This document shows, piece by piece, positions 35,880-47,850 of a DNA stretch of 64,000 nt (its first letter is position 1; every line of letters begins with the position of its first letter). The notes beneath the pieces are model-generated. The model made no database searches, was not told the DNA's origin, and was given only the letters and a program-made list of their open reading frames with translations. The stretch is taken from positions 18,356,501 through 18,420,500 of the forward strand of contig NC_088355.1 of NCBI RefSeq assembly GCF_036884655.1, in the 5' to 3' direction. The position numbers were made by a program, and so were the translations under genes. Source of the stretch: Musa acuminata AAA Group (lineage: Eukaryota > Streptophyta > Magnoliopsida > Zingiberales > Musaceae).

Positions 35880-36650
35880 TTTTAATATAATTACAAAGTG
35901 GAACTAAGTCTCATTTTCTCTACATGATCATTGAATTTCAAAGGTGGCATGCCTTTAGTCAAAGGATTAGCAATCATCAACTCAGTGTTAATATGCTCAA
36001 TAACCACTTTCTTTTCTTTTTACATATTCTCTTATAGTTAAATACTTAATGTTGATGTGTTTACTTCAACTTCGACTTTTATTGTTTTTAGTCATAAAGA
36101 CAGCAGTTGAATTATCACAGAAAATTCTTAATGGCCTAGAAATAGAATATATGATTCTAAGCCCATAAATAAAACTCTTAAGCCATACACCATGTGAAGT
36201 AGCCTTAAAACAAGAGACAAACTCAGCTTCTATGGTAGAAGTAGTAGTCAAGGTCTGCTTGATGCTTCTCTAAGAAATAGCTCTACCAGCCATCATAAAA
36301 ATATATCCTGATGTTGATTTACGAGAATCAACACAACCGACGAAGTCTGAATCTGAGTAACCAATCATATCCAGATTGTTTGTATGTCTATATATAAACA
36401 TGTAATCTTTTGTTCCTTGTATATACCTCATCACTTTCTTTGCAGCTCTCTAGTGGTGCATACTTGGATTACTCTGATATTGACCTAGCATCCCCACAAC
36501 AAATGCAATATCAGGTCTAGTACAGACCTGAGCATACATAAGGCTTCCTATGACAGAAGCATATGTGATATTTTTCATTGATTCCCTTTTAAGGTTATTA
36601 TTTAGGCATTGGTTCGAATTGAACCTATTACCTTTCACAATGGGAGCAAC
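35880..36650 (-). pseudogene. Element H pol, C-terminal part (end of RT and RNase H)
   Basis: Minus-strand pieces read TYASVIGSLMYAQVCTRPDI, VGMLGQYQSNPSMHH, a DSDFVGC-like RNase H block, TTSTIEAEFVSCFKATSH and CDNSTAVFMTKNN, then the HINIKYL and TKGMP blocks near 35930. These are the copia RT-RNase H signatures in order. Stops interrupt it (for example near 36250 and 36450), so it is inactive. Confidence 0.8.
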
Positions 36651-36654
36651 ACTT

Positions 36655-37100
36655 TGTCACGGAAAAACTTTAAAACATGATGTTTGATGTAATTCTTATA
36701 TCTGTCCGTGTCTATTGGCATGTTCATGCCTTGTACAACGTGTAGAGGGGCAATCGAAGGCTTATAAGTCCCATTTTAGTTGGGTTAGTGGCCTCTTTAG
36801 GCTTGTAAATAAAGGTTGTGTCATGTGGACACGTGCGAGAGCTTTTCGGTCTGTAATGGACCATTTGACCCTTTGTTGTGCTACTGTTCAGAGCTTGTAA
36901 AGTATGTTTGTAATTTGCTTTGTCTATGAAGTATTTTTCGGACATGTTTGCTTGTGGATCCCGATTGAGGCGTTCTCTTTAACCCGTTCTCTCTTTTGTT
37001 GGTCCTAAGGGACAATGGGAGGCTTCGGGGAGGCTGACCTTTGCGGACGGACGCGCGAGGGTGCCGCACGACTTAGGCAAAATCAGCTAAATCCGTGTCA
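36655..37100 (+). repeat. 5' LTR of the gene-less element (446 bp)
   Basis: It begins TGTCACGG and ends CCGTGTCA, an 8-bp perfect terminal inverted repeat and not only the usual TG...CA. It differs from its partner at 48923-49368 at a modest number of positions. Confidence 0.88.
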
Positions 37101-37102
37101 TA

Positions 37103-37115
37103 TGGTATCAGAGCC
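37103..37115 (+). promoter_or_regulatory. Primer-binding site of the gene-less element
   Basis: TGGTATCAGAGCC two bases after the LTR, complementary to the 3' end of initiator tRNA-Met. Confidence 0.88.
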
Positions 37116-39701
37116 GGGACAAGCACTCATAGAAACATTTGACATGCAAACGTGGGGGACCTAGCGGAGCTGCGTTGAGGGCAGTCAGCACACGCGCGAC
37201 CGTTTGAGGGAAAATGGGCATGGAGATGTAGGGAAAAGAGTCGCTCAAAGGAGCGGGCATCTGAGATTGGCATTCAGAGGAATGGCCAACCCTTCGCGCA
37301 AGAGGCACCACGAGAACAGGCAAGCTTGGAAGAATTTGGAGCGCACAAAGGTTGGGATGGCTGAGTTTGAGCTACGGCTCAATGTTGACAACTATACTTG
37401 ATGGTGCTCTAGGCAAGCGAGGCGCTTGGCAAGAATGAGACCATGCAAGGTGGAATGAGTTGCTCAACGACCAAATGAGTTATGCAAAGCTCACAGAGGT
37501 GAGGGTAATTGCTAACTCGAAGAATTTGGTACTCATGCATGGGCTTGTATGCGGACGATGGAATGTTCGTGGCCATCCCAAGGCGACCGAAACTCGGCAT
37601 CATGGAGCATTGAAACTTTCTCTTCGGCATGTGAAGGATACGTCCGTCGGAGGCTGAAGTGTGCAACGAGTTCAGCATGTTGCTAGGCCTTGAGGGGTGC
37701 AGCGGGGGCTGTATTGACATGAAGTCGCAATCTAGCAAGTGCATTTGCAGGAGGCAGAACAATGCATAGTTTGTTTAGCAGTTCGGAGTAGTCCAAGGGG
37801 ATGGTGGTCTCCAAAACGAAGAGAGATGTTGCTCCAACGGGACAGTTATCTAGGAGGGATAAGTCTCGGCTCTCCAAAGGGAGAATCATGTGACATGGAC
37901 CTCACATGTTGAGGAGGAGTACCTCAACAAACAACAACTCCACGAAGCTCGATGGACTGAGCAAGCGGTGAGGAGTCGTCGCATGATCTCGCTTGAGAGA
38001 ATGCATTGGTGGATGCATTGCGAGATCAAGTGGGGGAGCGACCTAAAGCAACTTATGAAGGTACACTTGGAGTCGATGTGGAGATCGGACTCAAGGGAGG
38101 GCTGACCCGTGAAATGGTGGGTGCGAGAGCCACCATCGACTCAATGCAAAAACGAGGAGCGGAGCAACTTGGGTGTAACTTGACGAAGTACTCAAGCCGC
38201 ATGAAGGGAGCTAGCATAGAAGTTGGAACATGGAGCAGAGGCACAGTGCTTTTCTTAGACAGAGGTCAAGGACATGAACTCTTGCAGAGGCAAGAGTAGG
38301 ATCATGTTGTTCCATGGGTCCTTCATTCTGACAGAGCGGACTCATCTTGCATGGTGCCAAAGACGAAGGGAGCTTCGGGGCACATGCACCTTATCTCGGA
38401 GAAGCATTTGATGGAGGAACTAAGGCGACTCAATTTGCGGAGGCGAAGTTGGGTTTAGAAGGCCTTAGCACGGGGAAAGAGGATGCAGAGGCGGATACTC
38501 TTGAAGAATATGCCACAGTGTTGCCATTCGAGTTGCTATGAAGGAAGCGGTGCGTAACGATTGTGCTGGTAGGGGCAGAGGCCCAGGATCCAGACAATGG
38601 TGCACAAATTATAGTGAAGTTGGTGGACTTCAGGAGCTACTAGGCGACGGACTGTCCTAGAGCGGTGCTTCATCTAGGTGTGACCCAAGAGTGGGTGGAT
38701 GAAGGTTGATTGCCAAAGGAGCGAACAAAATCGAAGGTGGAGGAGACCCTGCGATGTATTGGCAGAGGCCACACATGGAGGGTTCACAATTCGAGTTTAT
38801 TCCACAAGGATTAGAATGCAATGGAGATGTCACCAGGAGGCGACATGGTGCAGCGGATCGTGGTGGAACAGTTCGTGGCAATGCGATACACACGACTAAG
38901 TCCCGTGAGGGATGAGATCATATGGAGGTATGATCGGGAGCTACTGGGAGCTCCACTTCGGTGAACAACATGACGGCAAGAAAGGCTATGGATTCAAGGA
39001 GTGAAGGTCATGGTACCGCAGAGGCGGGTCTTCCGTGCGTGCATCGAATTTTGCTTCGGATGAAAGCCTTGGTCATCAGCATATGGGGGCTGGGTTCCAC
39101 CAAGGGAAAAGTTCGAATGCAAGTACCAGTGATTTCCATGGGAGGAACTTGATCATGCAGAGGTATGATCGAAGCAGCTGTAGAGTTGGACTGCTCCAGA
39201 GCTCATATTCGCTTAAGGGAGCTCGATAAGTCAGGGGATAAGGTCGAGTAAGCGAACGTTGCTACCAAGGAAGCTAAGGAGAACAGAATCGGTGCAAACC
39301 CTACAATGTAATGGCAGAGGCCATGCATGGGAGTTGCAGTCTGTCTTTCCATCGACCAAACAGACTGCTTGGAGAACACAGAGGTGTTGAAGCAGGAGGT
39401 CGAAAGGGGCGAGGAAGCGACGACGAGTCTAGAGGGACTTAGCTACCCAAAATCAAGCATCAGTCAGAATGGAGGTGGACTCAGAGGAGTGCCACGGAGA
39501 CATATCTACTGATCGTGAAGAAAAGGGATACATATGCGAGCAGATGGATAGTAGGGTCATGGGCATAGCAGCACCATGGTATCGTAGAGGCGGGACTTCC
39601 GTGAAAGTCATTGATCCCTTGCTCTCACGGAGGGAGAGCGCTTGGTCGTGAAAGGGGCCGAGGAGGTAGAGCATGCAAAGGCAATCTCTAAGTACCGAGA
39701 C
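37116..39701 (+). other. Non-coding interior of the gene-less element, left part
   Basis: About 2.6 kb without a convincing gene; open frames are short and overlap on both strands. A phrase naming a weak Gag-like start (MAEFELRLNVDNYT near 37360) is followed by a stop at once. Repeated phrases such as gcagaggc and gaggtatgatcg-agc occur at about 38930 and 39160. It ends in gagac, the target duplicated by the nested copia element. Confidence 0.55.
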
Positions 39702-40907
39702 TGTTAGGATCGGAGCGGCACTAAGAGGGGGGGGGGTGAATTAGTGCAGCGGATTAAAACTTCGATTTTAGAAAATCTTTCGTACGATAAAAATAATGTT
39801 TCATATGAAATCGGCTTAATTACATTGAAAGCGTACGTAATAAGATGAGGGCAGTGAACTTAGCAAAGTAAAGGTTTGCAGAAAGATAAATGCAGTAACG
39901 AAATGCAAACCAGAGATCACACCGATTTTAGAGTGGTTCGGTCAAATGACCTACTCCACTTGCGAGGCCCCTCTTCGATGAGGCTCCCACCTTCCACTAG
40001 CAACTCTCTTGAAATGGAAGGGCAAATACCCCTCTTATAACTCTTTACAAGCGGTTCACTCTCTTACAGATTTTCGAGAAGGAATGAGGTGAATACTAGC
40101 AAATTGAAAACTAGACTTTCTAAGACCTTTTCTAAGAGTTTTCTCTCAATCAATTGCTGCTCAAAAGTTGTAATCTCAGCTGAGATTTGAGGGGTATTTA
40201 TAGGCCTCAAGAGGATTCAAATTTGGGCTCCAAATTTGAATTCTCGTGGAGTTCCCGATGCTGGCGGTGCCACCGCCCAGCCCAAGCGGTGCTACCGCCC
40301 AGCTCTCGGGCACTAGGCGGTGCCACCGCCCGGCTCTCGGGTGCTAGGCGGTGCAACCGCCCAGTCTGGCAGTGCCACCGCCAGACTCTTTGGTTGACTT
40401 GGTTTGGCTTTAAACTTAGCCCAAACCAAGTCTAATTTTGGGCCCAGTTGGCCCTTAACTAGGATATAGGATTGTCTCTTAATCCTAATCCTAATTACAA
40501 GTTAACTACATAACAAAACACATCCTAAGTAATTTTTAACTGCGAGCGTCGAGTCTTGATCCGGCGAGCTTTCCGACGAACTTCTTCCGACGGACACCCA
40601 GCAAGCTCCCGAACTTTGTGATGACTTTAATGAGTATCCGAGCCTTCTCGGTGATCTCCGTGAACCTCTGACGATCTCTTCGGCAAACTTTTGAAAATTT
40701 CGACAGGTTCCCGATTTTTTCTTGGTTGGTTCCGGCAGCATCTCCGACGATTCTTCGGACTCTTAAACGTCCATCGAACTTGACTTCGGTATCCTTGCTT
40801 TGTGTTTTCTGGTTATCGTAGTTAATCCTGCATACTTAACTCAATAATATGGATTAGATCAAATAACCCATCAATTGATTTTATCATCAAAATTTGAGAT
40901 TCAACAA
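39702..40907 (-). repeat. 3' LTR of the autonomous SIRE-like element (1206 bp)
   Basis: Bounded by tgttaggatc (39702) and gattcaaca (40907). It has the CACTAA hairpin with a 10-G tract (about 39719-39748), a reversed TATA box (ggggtatttatagg near 40192) and GGCGGTGCCACCGCC-type units (40263-40382). It is about 57 bp shorter than its partner, mainly from fewer of these units. Confidence 0.88.
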
Positions 40908-41906
40908 TCTCCCCCTTTTTGATGATGACAATCAATTGATGACGGAGTTAAACATAACTCCCCCTATCTATATGCCATATTATGAGAAGATAAAGCACTT
41001 GAATTCCATCCCATTGAATTCAAGCATAAACCGACAAGTTCTAACCGTAGAACTTATCGTTGTTCTTATTAAGTATAATGTAAATGCGAAACTTCGATGA
41101 AAATCTTTTTCAAGTCCAAAGATAAGAGACAAATTTTACTATGACAAAAGATTTTCAACATGAATTTCATGATTATACATTTTAGACATGCATTCAATAT
41201 GATCAATCAATCTTACGATATTTTCAAGGATTTTGCAAGGCATATAAGACAATCATCGATTGATTACTTTTCTCAAAGTTTTTGCAATTCATATTTTGTC
41301 ATGCTATTAAAAATGATATAAGTCATCACTTTTCTCCCCCTTTGTCATCAACAAAAAGGGAAATGGGACTTGAAGCACATATTTTGTCATACAACGATTT
41401 TATCATTGAAAATTAAGTATGCAAAAAAAATATTTACGCAGAGTTCATTTTAGAGGAAAATTCAGCATGCATTCATATTATCTAATCTCTTCTTTCTATA
41501 AATAACAGAAATTGTAGATGTACAAGAGAGAGATTGGGATAAAAATTCAAGTAGTAGTTTCACGAAGTCAAGATCATAATTCGAATACAAACTTATTCAA
41601 ATCGTTAAATTCATTAAAATCTCAAATTCAAGTCATGAATGCCAATACTTTCATATTTGTAAGTATCAATTCATGAATGCCAAAAGATATTATTTGTGAT
41701 TCCAATTTTGCAAGATCAAGATTATGATTTAGATGAAACTTATTTAAATCAAATCAGTAACTTGAAATTCATAATCAAGTCATCAAAGTCGATTTCGAGA
41801 TTTCACAACATGTCATATGGAATTTGAACGAGAAAGATTAGATTCACCGAGAGATGGAAAGAAGATGAAAAACTTTACGGAAAATCCAATCAAACAAGTT
41901 TATTGT
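40908..41906 (-). other. Polypurine tract and non-coding 3' region of the autonomous element
   Basis: Directly beside the 3' LTR is atctcccccttttt, on the minus strand aaaaagggggagat, the polypurine tract. A second purine tract (agggggagtt) lies about 55 bp further in. The rest is AT-rich without coding sequence, and its first 120 bp match 11680-11798 of element C. Confidence 0.78.
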
Positions 41907-44900
41907 TTAGGGATAATTTAACATACCTAATTCCCTTCTAATGAACTCAAATTGGTCTTCATTCAAGGCTTTTGTGAATATATCTGCTAATTGATGCTTT
42001 GTGTCGATGAATTCTAGAACAACATTATTGTTAAGGACATGATCGCGTATGAAATGATGCCTAACGTCGATGTGCTTAGTTCTAGAATGCTGAATCGGAT
42101 TTTTAGTAAGACATATGACACTAGTATTATCACATTTTATGGGAATATTTTTAAAGTGAATTCCATAGTCTTCTAATGTGTTTTTCATCCAAACAACTTG
42201 TGCACAGCATGCACTTGCAGCAATGTACTCAGCTTCCGCTGTAGATAGTGCAACTGAATTTTGTTTCTTGGAAGTCCAAGAAACAAGTGCATGTCCTAAA
42301 AATTGGCATGTTCCGGATGTACTTTTTCTATCTATCCTACATCCGCCAAAATCGGCATCCGCATAAGCCATTAAATCAAATTTTTCGGATTTTGGATACC
42401 ATAAACCTAAATTTCGAGTTCCTTTAAGATACCTAAAAATTCTTTTAACACTTTTAAGATGAGATAATTTAGGATTTGATTGAAACCTAGCATAAAGTCC
42501 TACACTAAACATGATATCTGGTCTAGTCGCGGTAAGGTAGAGTAGACTACCTATCATACTCCTATATGTTTTTTGATCGAAATTTTCACTATTTTCATCC
42601 ATATCTAACTTAGTCGCAGTACTCATACGGGTGTTTATTACTTTTGAATTGTCCATGTTAAATCGTTTTAACAATTCTAACGTATATTTAGATTGGTTAA
42701 GAAATATACCATCCTTAAGTTGTTTGATTTGTAATCCTAAAAAGAAAGTTAATTCCCCCATTAAACTCATTTCGAATTCATGACTCATAGATTTGGCAAA
42801 TGATTCACATAGTGATTCATCCGAAGAGCCAAAAATAATATCGTCAACATAAATTTGCACAAGAAGAAAATTATTTTCAAAATGTTTAATAAACAATGTA
42901 GTATGAACCTTGCCTTTGGTAAAATTATTTAAAATAAGAAAGGAACTAAGCCTTTCATACCAAGCTCTAGGAGCTTGTTTCAAGCCATAGAGAGCCTTAG
43001 TCAATTTGAATACATGATTAGGAAAAAGAGTATTTTCAAATCCGGGAGGTTGTTCGACATATACTTCTTCGGAAATAAAATCATTCAAGAAGGCACTTTT
43101 GACATCCATTTGAAATAGTTTAAAATTATAACTACTAGCATAGGCAAGGAGCATCCTTATGGCTTCTAATCGAGCCACGGGAGCGAAGGTTTCTTCGTAA
43201 TCGATACCTTCTTCTTGGTTGAAACCTTTGGCCACTAATCTAGCCTTGTTTCTAACCACGATACCATTTTCGTCTTGCTTGTTTCTAAAGACCCACTTAG
43301 TACCAATGACTAAATGGTCACTAGGTCTAGGAACAAGCTCCCACACCTTATTCCTCTCAAATTGATTCAATTCCTCTTGCATTGCAATAACCCAAAAATC
43401 ATCTTTTATGGCCTCGTCAATGCACTTAGGTTCGATTTGAGAGAGGAAGGCGGCATTAGCACAAAAATTCTTGAAAGAGGAACGAGTTTGAACCCCTTTA
43501 GATGTATCCCCTATAATTAGCTCCTTTGGATGAGCATCTATATACTTCCATTCCTTAGGCAAGGAAATTTCGGAAGAAGGTGCATCCAAGTTGCTATTTT
43601 GAGGAGGGGGTTCATTTAAATTCAAATTATCAAAACCAAGATCATCATCAAAATCATTTTTCTTAAAATTTGAGACTTCATTAAAAACTACATGAATAGA
43701 CTCTTCAATTACTAAGGTTCTTTTATTAAAAACCCAAAAAGCTTTCGAAACGGAAGAGTAACCAAGAAAGATGCCTTCATCGGATTTTGCATCAAATTTT
43801 CCTAAGGCATCCCTTTCATTTAAAATAAAGCATTTACAACCGAAAACTTTAAAATAGGAAATATTTGATTTTTTGTTATTCTATAATTCATAGGGAGTTT
43901 TTGATAAGGAATGTCTTATTAGGACTCTATTCATGATGTAGCAAGCCGTATTTACGGCTTCGGCCCAAAAATACTTTGGTAAACTATGTTCATTTAACAT
44001 AGTTCTTGTCATTTCTTGTAGGTTTCTATTTTTTCTTTCAACTACTCCATTTTGTTGGGGATTTCTCGGAGTGGAGAAGTTATGATTGTATCCATTAACT
44101 TCACAAAAAATTTGAAAGTCATGGTTTTGAAATTCGCCACCATGATCACTTCGTATTGATGAAATCATGAAACCTTTTTCGTTTTGAGTGAGTTTACAAA
44201 ATTTAGAGAAATACTTGAAACAATCACTTTTGTGAGTTAAGAAATAGGTCCAAGTGTATCTAGAGTAGTCATCCACAATCACAAAAGCATATTTGCTTCC
44301 ACCTAGACTTGTTGTATCAATTGGTCCAAATAAGTCCAAATGGATCAATTGTAACGGTCTAGTGGTGCTAATTTGATTTTTTGGTTTGAAGCTTGTTTTT
44401 ATTTGTTTCCCTAGTTGACATGCATCACATACCTTATCCTTAATAAACTTCATATTAGGAATCCCTCGTACTAGTTCTTGAGATGAGATTTTAGATATTG
44501 TTTTCATGCTTGCATGGCCTAATCTCCTATGCCAAAGCCAAGCATCATCATTTATGGCGGAGAAACACATTTCATTACTTAGTTCATCAAGATTGATGGT
44601 GTAGACATTATTTTGTTTTAAAGCAATCATAGTCATGTTATGATTTGGTTTTTCAATAATGCACATATTTGATTCAAATCTAACGATATAACCTTTATCG
44701 CATAATTGACTAATGCTCAATAGATTATGTTTTAATCCATCAACTAGTAACACATCATCAATGGAAAAACTTGATTTGTTACCTATGGTTCCCTTGCCAA
44801 TGATTTTGCCTTTGTTGTTGTCTCCGAAGGTGACATAGCCTTCGTCCATGCTAGTGAGCTTGGTGAATTGGGATGGATCTCCAGTCATATGCCTTGAGCA

Positions 44901-46535
44901 TCCACTATCAAGATACCATCTCTTGCTCCTAGCATGTGATGGTGTATGTTTCTACAAGAAGGAATTATTTTTAGGTACCCATTTGCTTTTGGGTGCCTCA
45001 AAAACTAATCTAACTTGTTTATCATGTTGCATAGACTTGATTATGGTTCCTTTAGGAACCCAAATCAATTTGTTCGGACTAATTTTCTTGAATGGACATT
45101 GGTAAGTTATATGTCCATATTTGTAACAAAAGTTGCAATTGCTTTGGTGTTGAACATGTAAGATATGACCTTTAATGAAGGTGGTTGGATTTTGGTGAGT
45201 ACTTCTCACAAATTCGATTCCACTCCTTTTAGGAACGTGACCCTTATTTGTAAGGATCATGTTGAAGGACTTGCTACCGACCTCGAATTTCTTCAAGGTG
45301 TCCTTAAGTACTAAATTCTCATTTTGGAGAGTTTCTAAATCATGGCATTTAGCACATGGAGCTAGACTATCATGATATTCAGTTTTTAATTTATCAAAAG
45401 CACACGTAAGACTATCATGCTCCTTTTTTATCAATTTGTATTTTCTACTAATTGTCTTACATTCATCAAATAACTCATGAAAGACATTTAATAAATCATG
45501 ATAAGGTAAATCTGCATTAATTAAATCCGTTACCTCTTCTTCGAAGGCCATTAGGGCGTAGTGAGCAACTTGCTCGGTGTTGGACTCCTCTTCTTCGGAC
45601 GTGCTTGAATCATCCCATGTTGCCTTGAGCGCTTTCTTCTTTGGTGTTCTCTTTTTGGCTTGAGGGCAATCGTTCTTATAGTGTCCCGGTTTTTTGCATT
45701 CATAGCAAATCACTTGGTCCTTCTTTTGTTCAAATTTATTTTTTGTATTATTTTTAAATTTGTTCTTCCTTAAATATTTTTTGAATTTTTGAGTCAAAAG
45801 TGCAATGTCATTGTCACTGTCCTCATCACTTGATGTTCCTTTCAAGTGGTCTTCTTGTGATTTGAGTATCATATCCTTCCTGTTCTTTGGAAAGGGGTTC
45901 TCGAGCTCGTCATGAGCTTGACATGTCATTTCGTAGGTCATTAGAGACCCAATGAGTTCTTCAAGAGGGAATGTTTTAAGGTCTTTGGCCTCTTGAATGG
46001 CCGTAACTTTTGGATTCCAACTTTTAGGGAGGGATCTTAAGATTTTAGTTACTAGTTCAAAGTTAGTAAAATCTTTACCAAGAGCTTTGAGTCCATTGAT
46101 GACATCCGTAAACCGGGTGTACATGTCTCCGATGGACTCACTTGGTTTCATTCGGAAAAGTTTGTAAGAGTGCACAAGAATGTTGATTTTGGACTCTTTC
46201 ACTCGGCTAGTGCCTTCATGAGTGACCTCAAGAGTTCTCCAAATATCAAAAGCCGAATCACAAATTGAAACACGATTAAATTCATTTTTGTCTAGTGCAC
46301 AAAACAAGGCATTCATAGCCTTTGCATTTAAAGCAAAAACCTTCTTCTCCGATTCATTCCATTCGCTCATCGGAAGAGAAGATTTTTGAAATCCGTTTTC
46401 AACAATAGTCCAAAGCTCGAAATCCATAGAAATGAGGAAGATCCTCATCCGAGTCTTTCAATACGTGTAATCCGACCCATTAAACATAGGTGGACGTGTG
46501 ATAGAATGAACCTCTTGCATGCCGGAGTAAGCCAT
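41907..46535 (-). pseudogene. gag-pol polyprotein of the SIRE-like element, three nonsense codons
   Basis: One frame of 1542 codons with no frameshift, stopped three times: TGA at 46458-46460 (codon 26), TAG at 44952-44954 (codon 528, between Gag and protease) and TAG at 43881-43883 (codon 885). Domains in order: Gag DUF4219/UBN2 (about 20-200); CCHC knuckle CYECKKPGHYKNDC (277-290); coiled coil (about 330-420); second knuckle CNFCYKYGHITYQC (467-480); protease DSGCSRH (543); GAG-pre-integrase HRRLGHA (about 665); integrase with LDLFGP, SDHGGEF and GVVERKNR; RT with [11 protein letters not shown] and YVDDI (1229); RNase H with [17 protein letters not shown] and [11 protein letters not shown]. 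All catalytic blocks look intact. First and third stops replace Trp seen in relatives. No env-like frame follows. Confidence 0.9.
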
Positions 46536-46575
46536 CTCTCTTGGGTATTAAACTAAATATGAGAGAGAACCTTGC

Positions 46576-46587
46576 TCTGATACCAAT
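46576..46587 (-). promoter_or_regulatory. Primer-binding site of the autonomous SIRE-like element
   Basis: tctgataccaat on the plus strand, ATTGGTATCAGA on the minus strand, directly inside the 5' LTR; it matches initiator tRNA-Met. Confidence 0.85.
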
Positions 46588-47850
46588 TGTTAGGATCGGA
46601 GCGGCACTAAGAAGGGGGGTGAATTAGTACAGCGGATTAAAACTTCGGTTTTAGAAAATCTTTCGTACGATAAAAATAATGTTTCGTATGAAATCGTCTT
46701 AATTGCGTTGAAAGCGTACGTAATAAGATGAGGGCAGTGAACTTAGCAAAGTAAAGGTTTGCAGAAAGATAAATGCAGTAATGAAATGCAAACCAGAGAT
46801 CACGTCGATTTTAGAGTGGTTCGGTCAAATGACCTACTCCACTTGCGAGGCCCCTCTTCGATGAGGCTCCCACCTTCCACTAGCAACTCTCTTGAAATGG
46901 AAGGGCAAATACCCCTCTTACAACTCTTTACAAGCGGTTCACTCTCTTACAGATTTTCGAGAAGGAATGAGGTGAACACTAGCAAATTGAAAACTAGACT
47001 TTGTAAGACCTTTTCTAAGAGTTTTCTCTCAATCAATTGCTGCTCAAAAGTTGTAATCTCAGCTGAGATTTGAGGGGTATTTATAGGCCTCAAGAGGATT
47101 CAAATTTGGGCTCCAAATTTGAATTCTTGTGGAGTTCCCGATGCTGGCGGTGCCACCGCCTGTCAGTGGCGGTGCCACCGCCTGCTACTGTGAGACGTTG
47201 ACAGTGCTGGACGGTGCCACCACCCAGCCCAAGCGGTGCTACCGCCTAGCTCTCGGGCACTAGGCGGTGCCACCGCCCGGCTCTCGGGTGCTGGGCGGTG
47301 CAACCGCCCAGTCTGGCAGTGCCACCGCCAGACTCTTTGGTTGACTTGGTTTGGCTTTAAACTTAGCCCAAACCAAGTCTAATTTTGGGCCCAGTTGGCC
47401 CTTAACTAGGATATAGGATTGTCTCTTAATCCTAATCCTAATTACAAGTTAACTACATAACAAAACACATCCTAAGCAATTTTTAACTGCGAGCGTCGAG
47501 TCTTGATCCGGCGAGCTTTCCGACGAACTTCTTCCGACGGACACCCAGCAAGCTCCCGAACTTTGTGATGACTTTAATGAGTAGCCGAGCCTTCTCGGTG
47601 ATCTCCGTGAACCTCTGACGATCTCTTCGGTGAACTTTTGAAAATTTCGACAGGTTCCCGATTTTTTCTTGGTTGGTTCCGGCAGCATCTCCGACGATTC
47701 TTCGGACTCTTAAACGTCCATCGAACTTGACTCCGGTATCCTTGCTTTGTGTTTTCTAGTTATCGTAGTTAATCTTGCATACTTAACTCAATAATATGGA
47801 TTAGATCAAATAACCCATCAATTGATTTTATCATCAAAATCCGAGATTCA
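46588..47850 (-). repeat. 5' LTR of the autonomous SIRE-like element (1263 bp)
   Basis: The left end tgttaggatc is intact; the right end stops at gattca, lacking the final aca. Extra GGCGGTGCCACCGCC units and a spacer (about 47150-47220) account for most of the length difference from the 3' LTR. Over the first 230 bp the two LTRs differ at about ten positions, mostly transitions, so insertion is fairly recent. Confidence 0.86.

Larger units (their letters stand above)
39702..47850 (-). mobile_element. Autonomous-type SIRE/Maximus-like copia element, innermost layer
   Basis: Minus-strand order: 5' LTR 46588-47850, primer-binding site, single gag-pol frame 46535-41907, 1-kb non-coding 3' region, polypurine tract, 3' LTR 39702-40907. 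The left flank is gagac; the right flank reads (g)agac after a small loss at the LTR end, which fits a 5-bp target duplication. Gag with DUF4219/UBN2 features and two CCHC knuckles, together with LTRs over 1 kb, fits the SIRE/Maximus lineage. It shares LTR ends, primer site and polypurine region with elements A-D, so it is the likely source of their machinery. Confidence 0.88.

Noticed and set aside
37204..39651. Many 60-97 codon frames in the gene-less element
   Set aside because: Short, overlapping, on both strands and without gag/pol motifs; length is what chance gives in GC-richer DNA.
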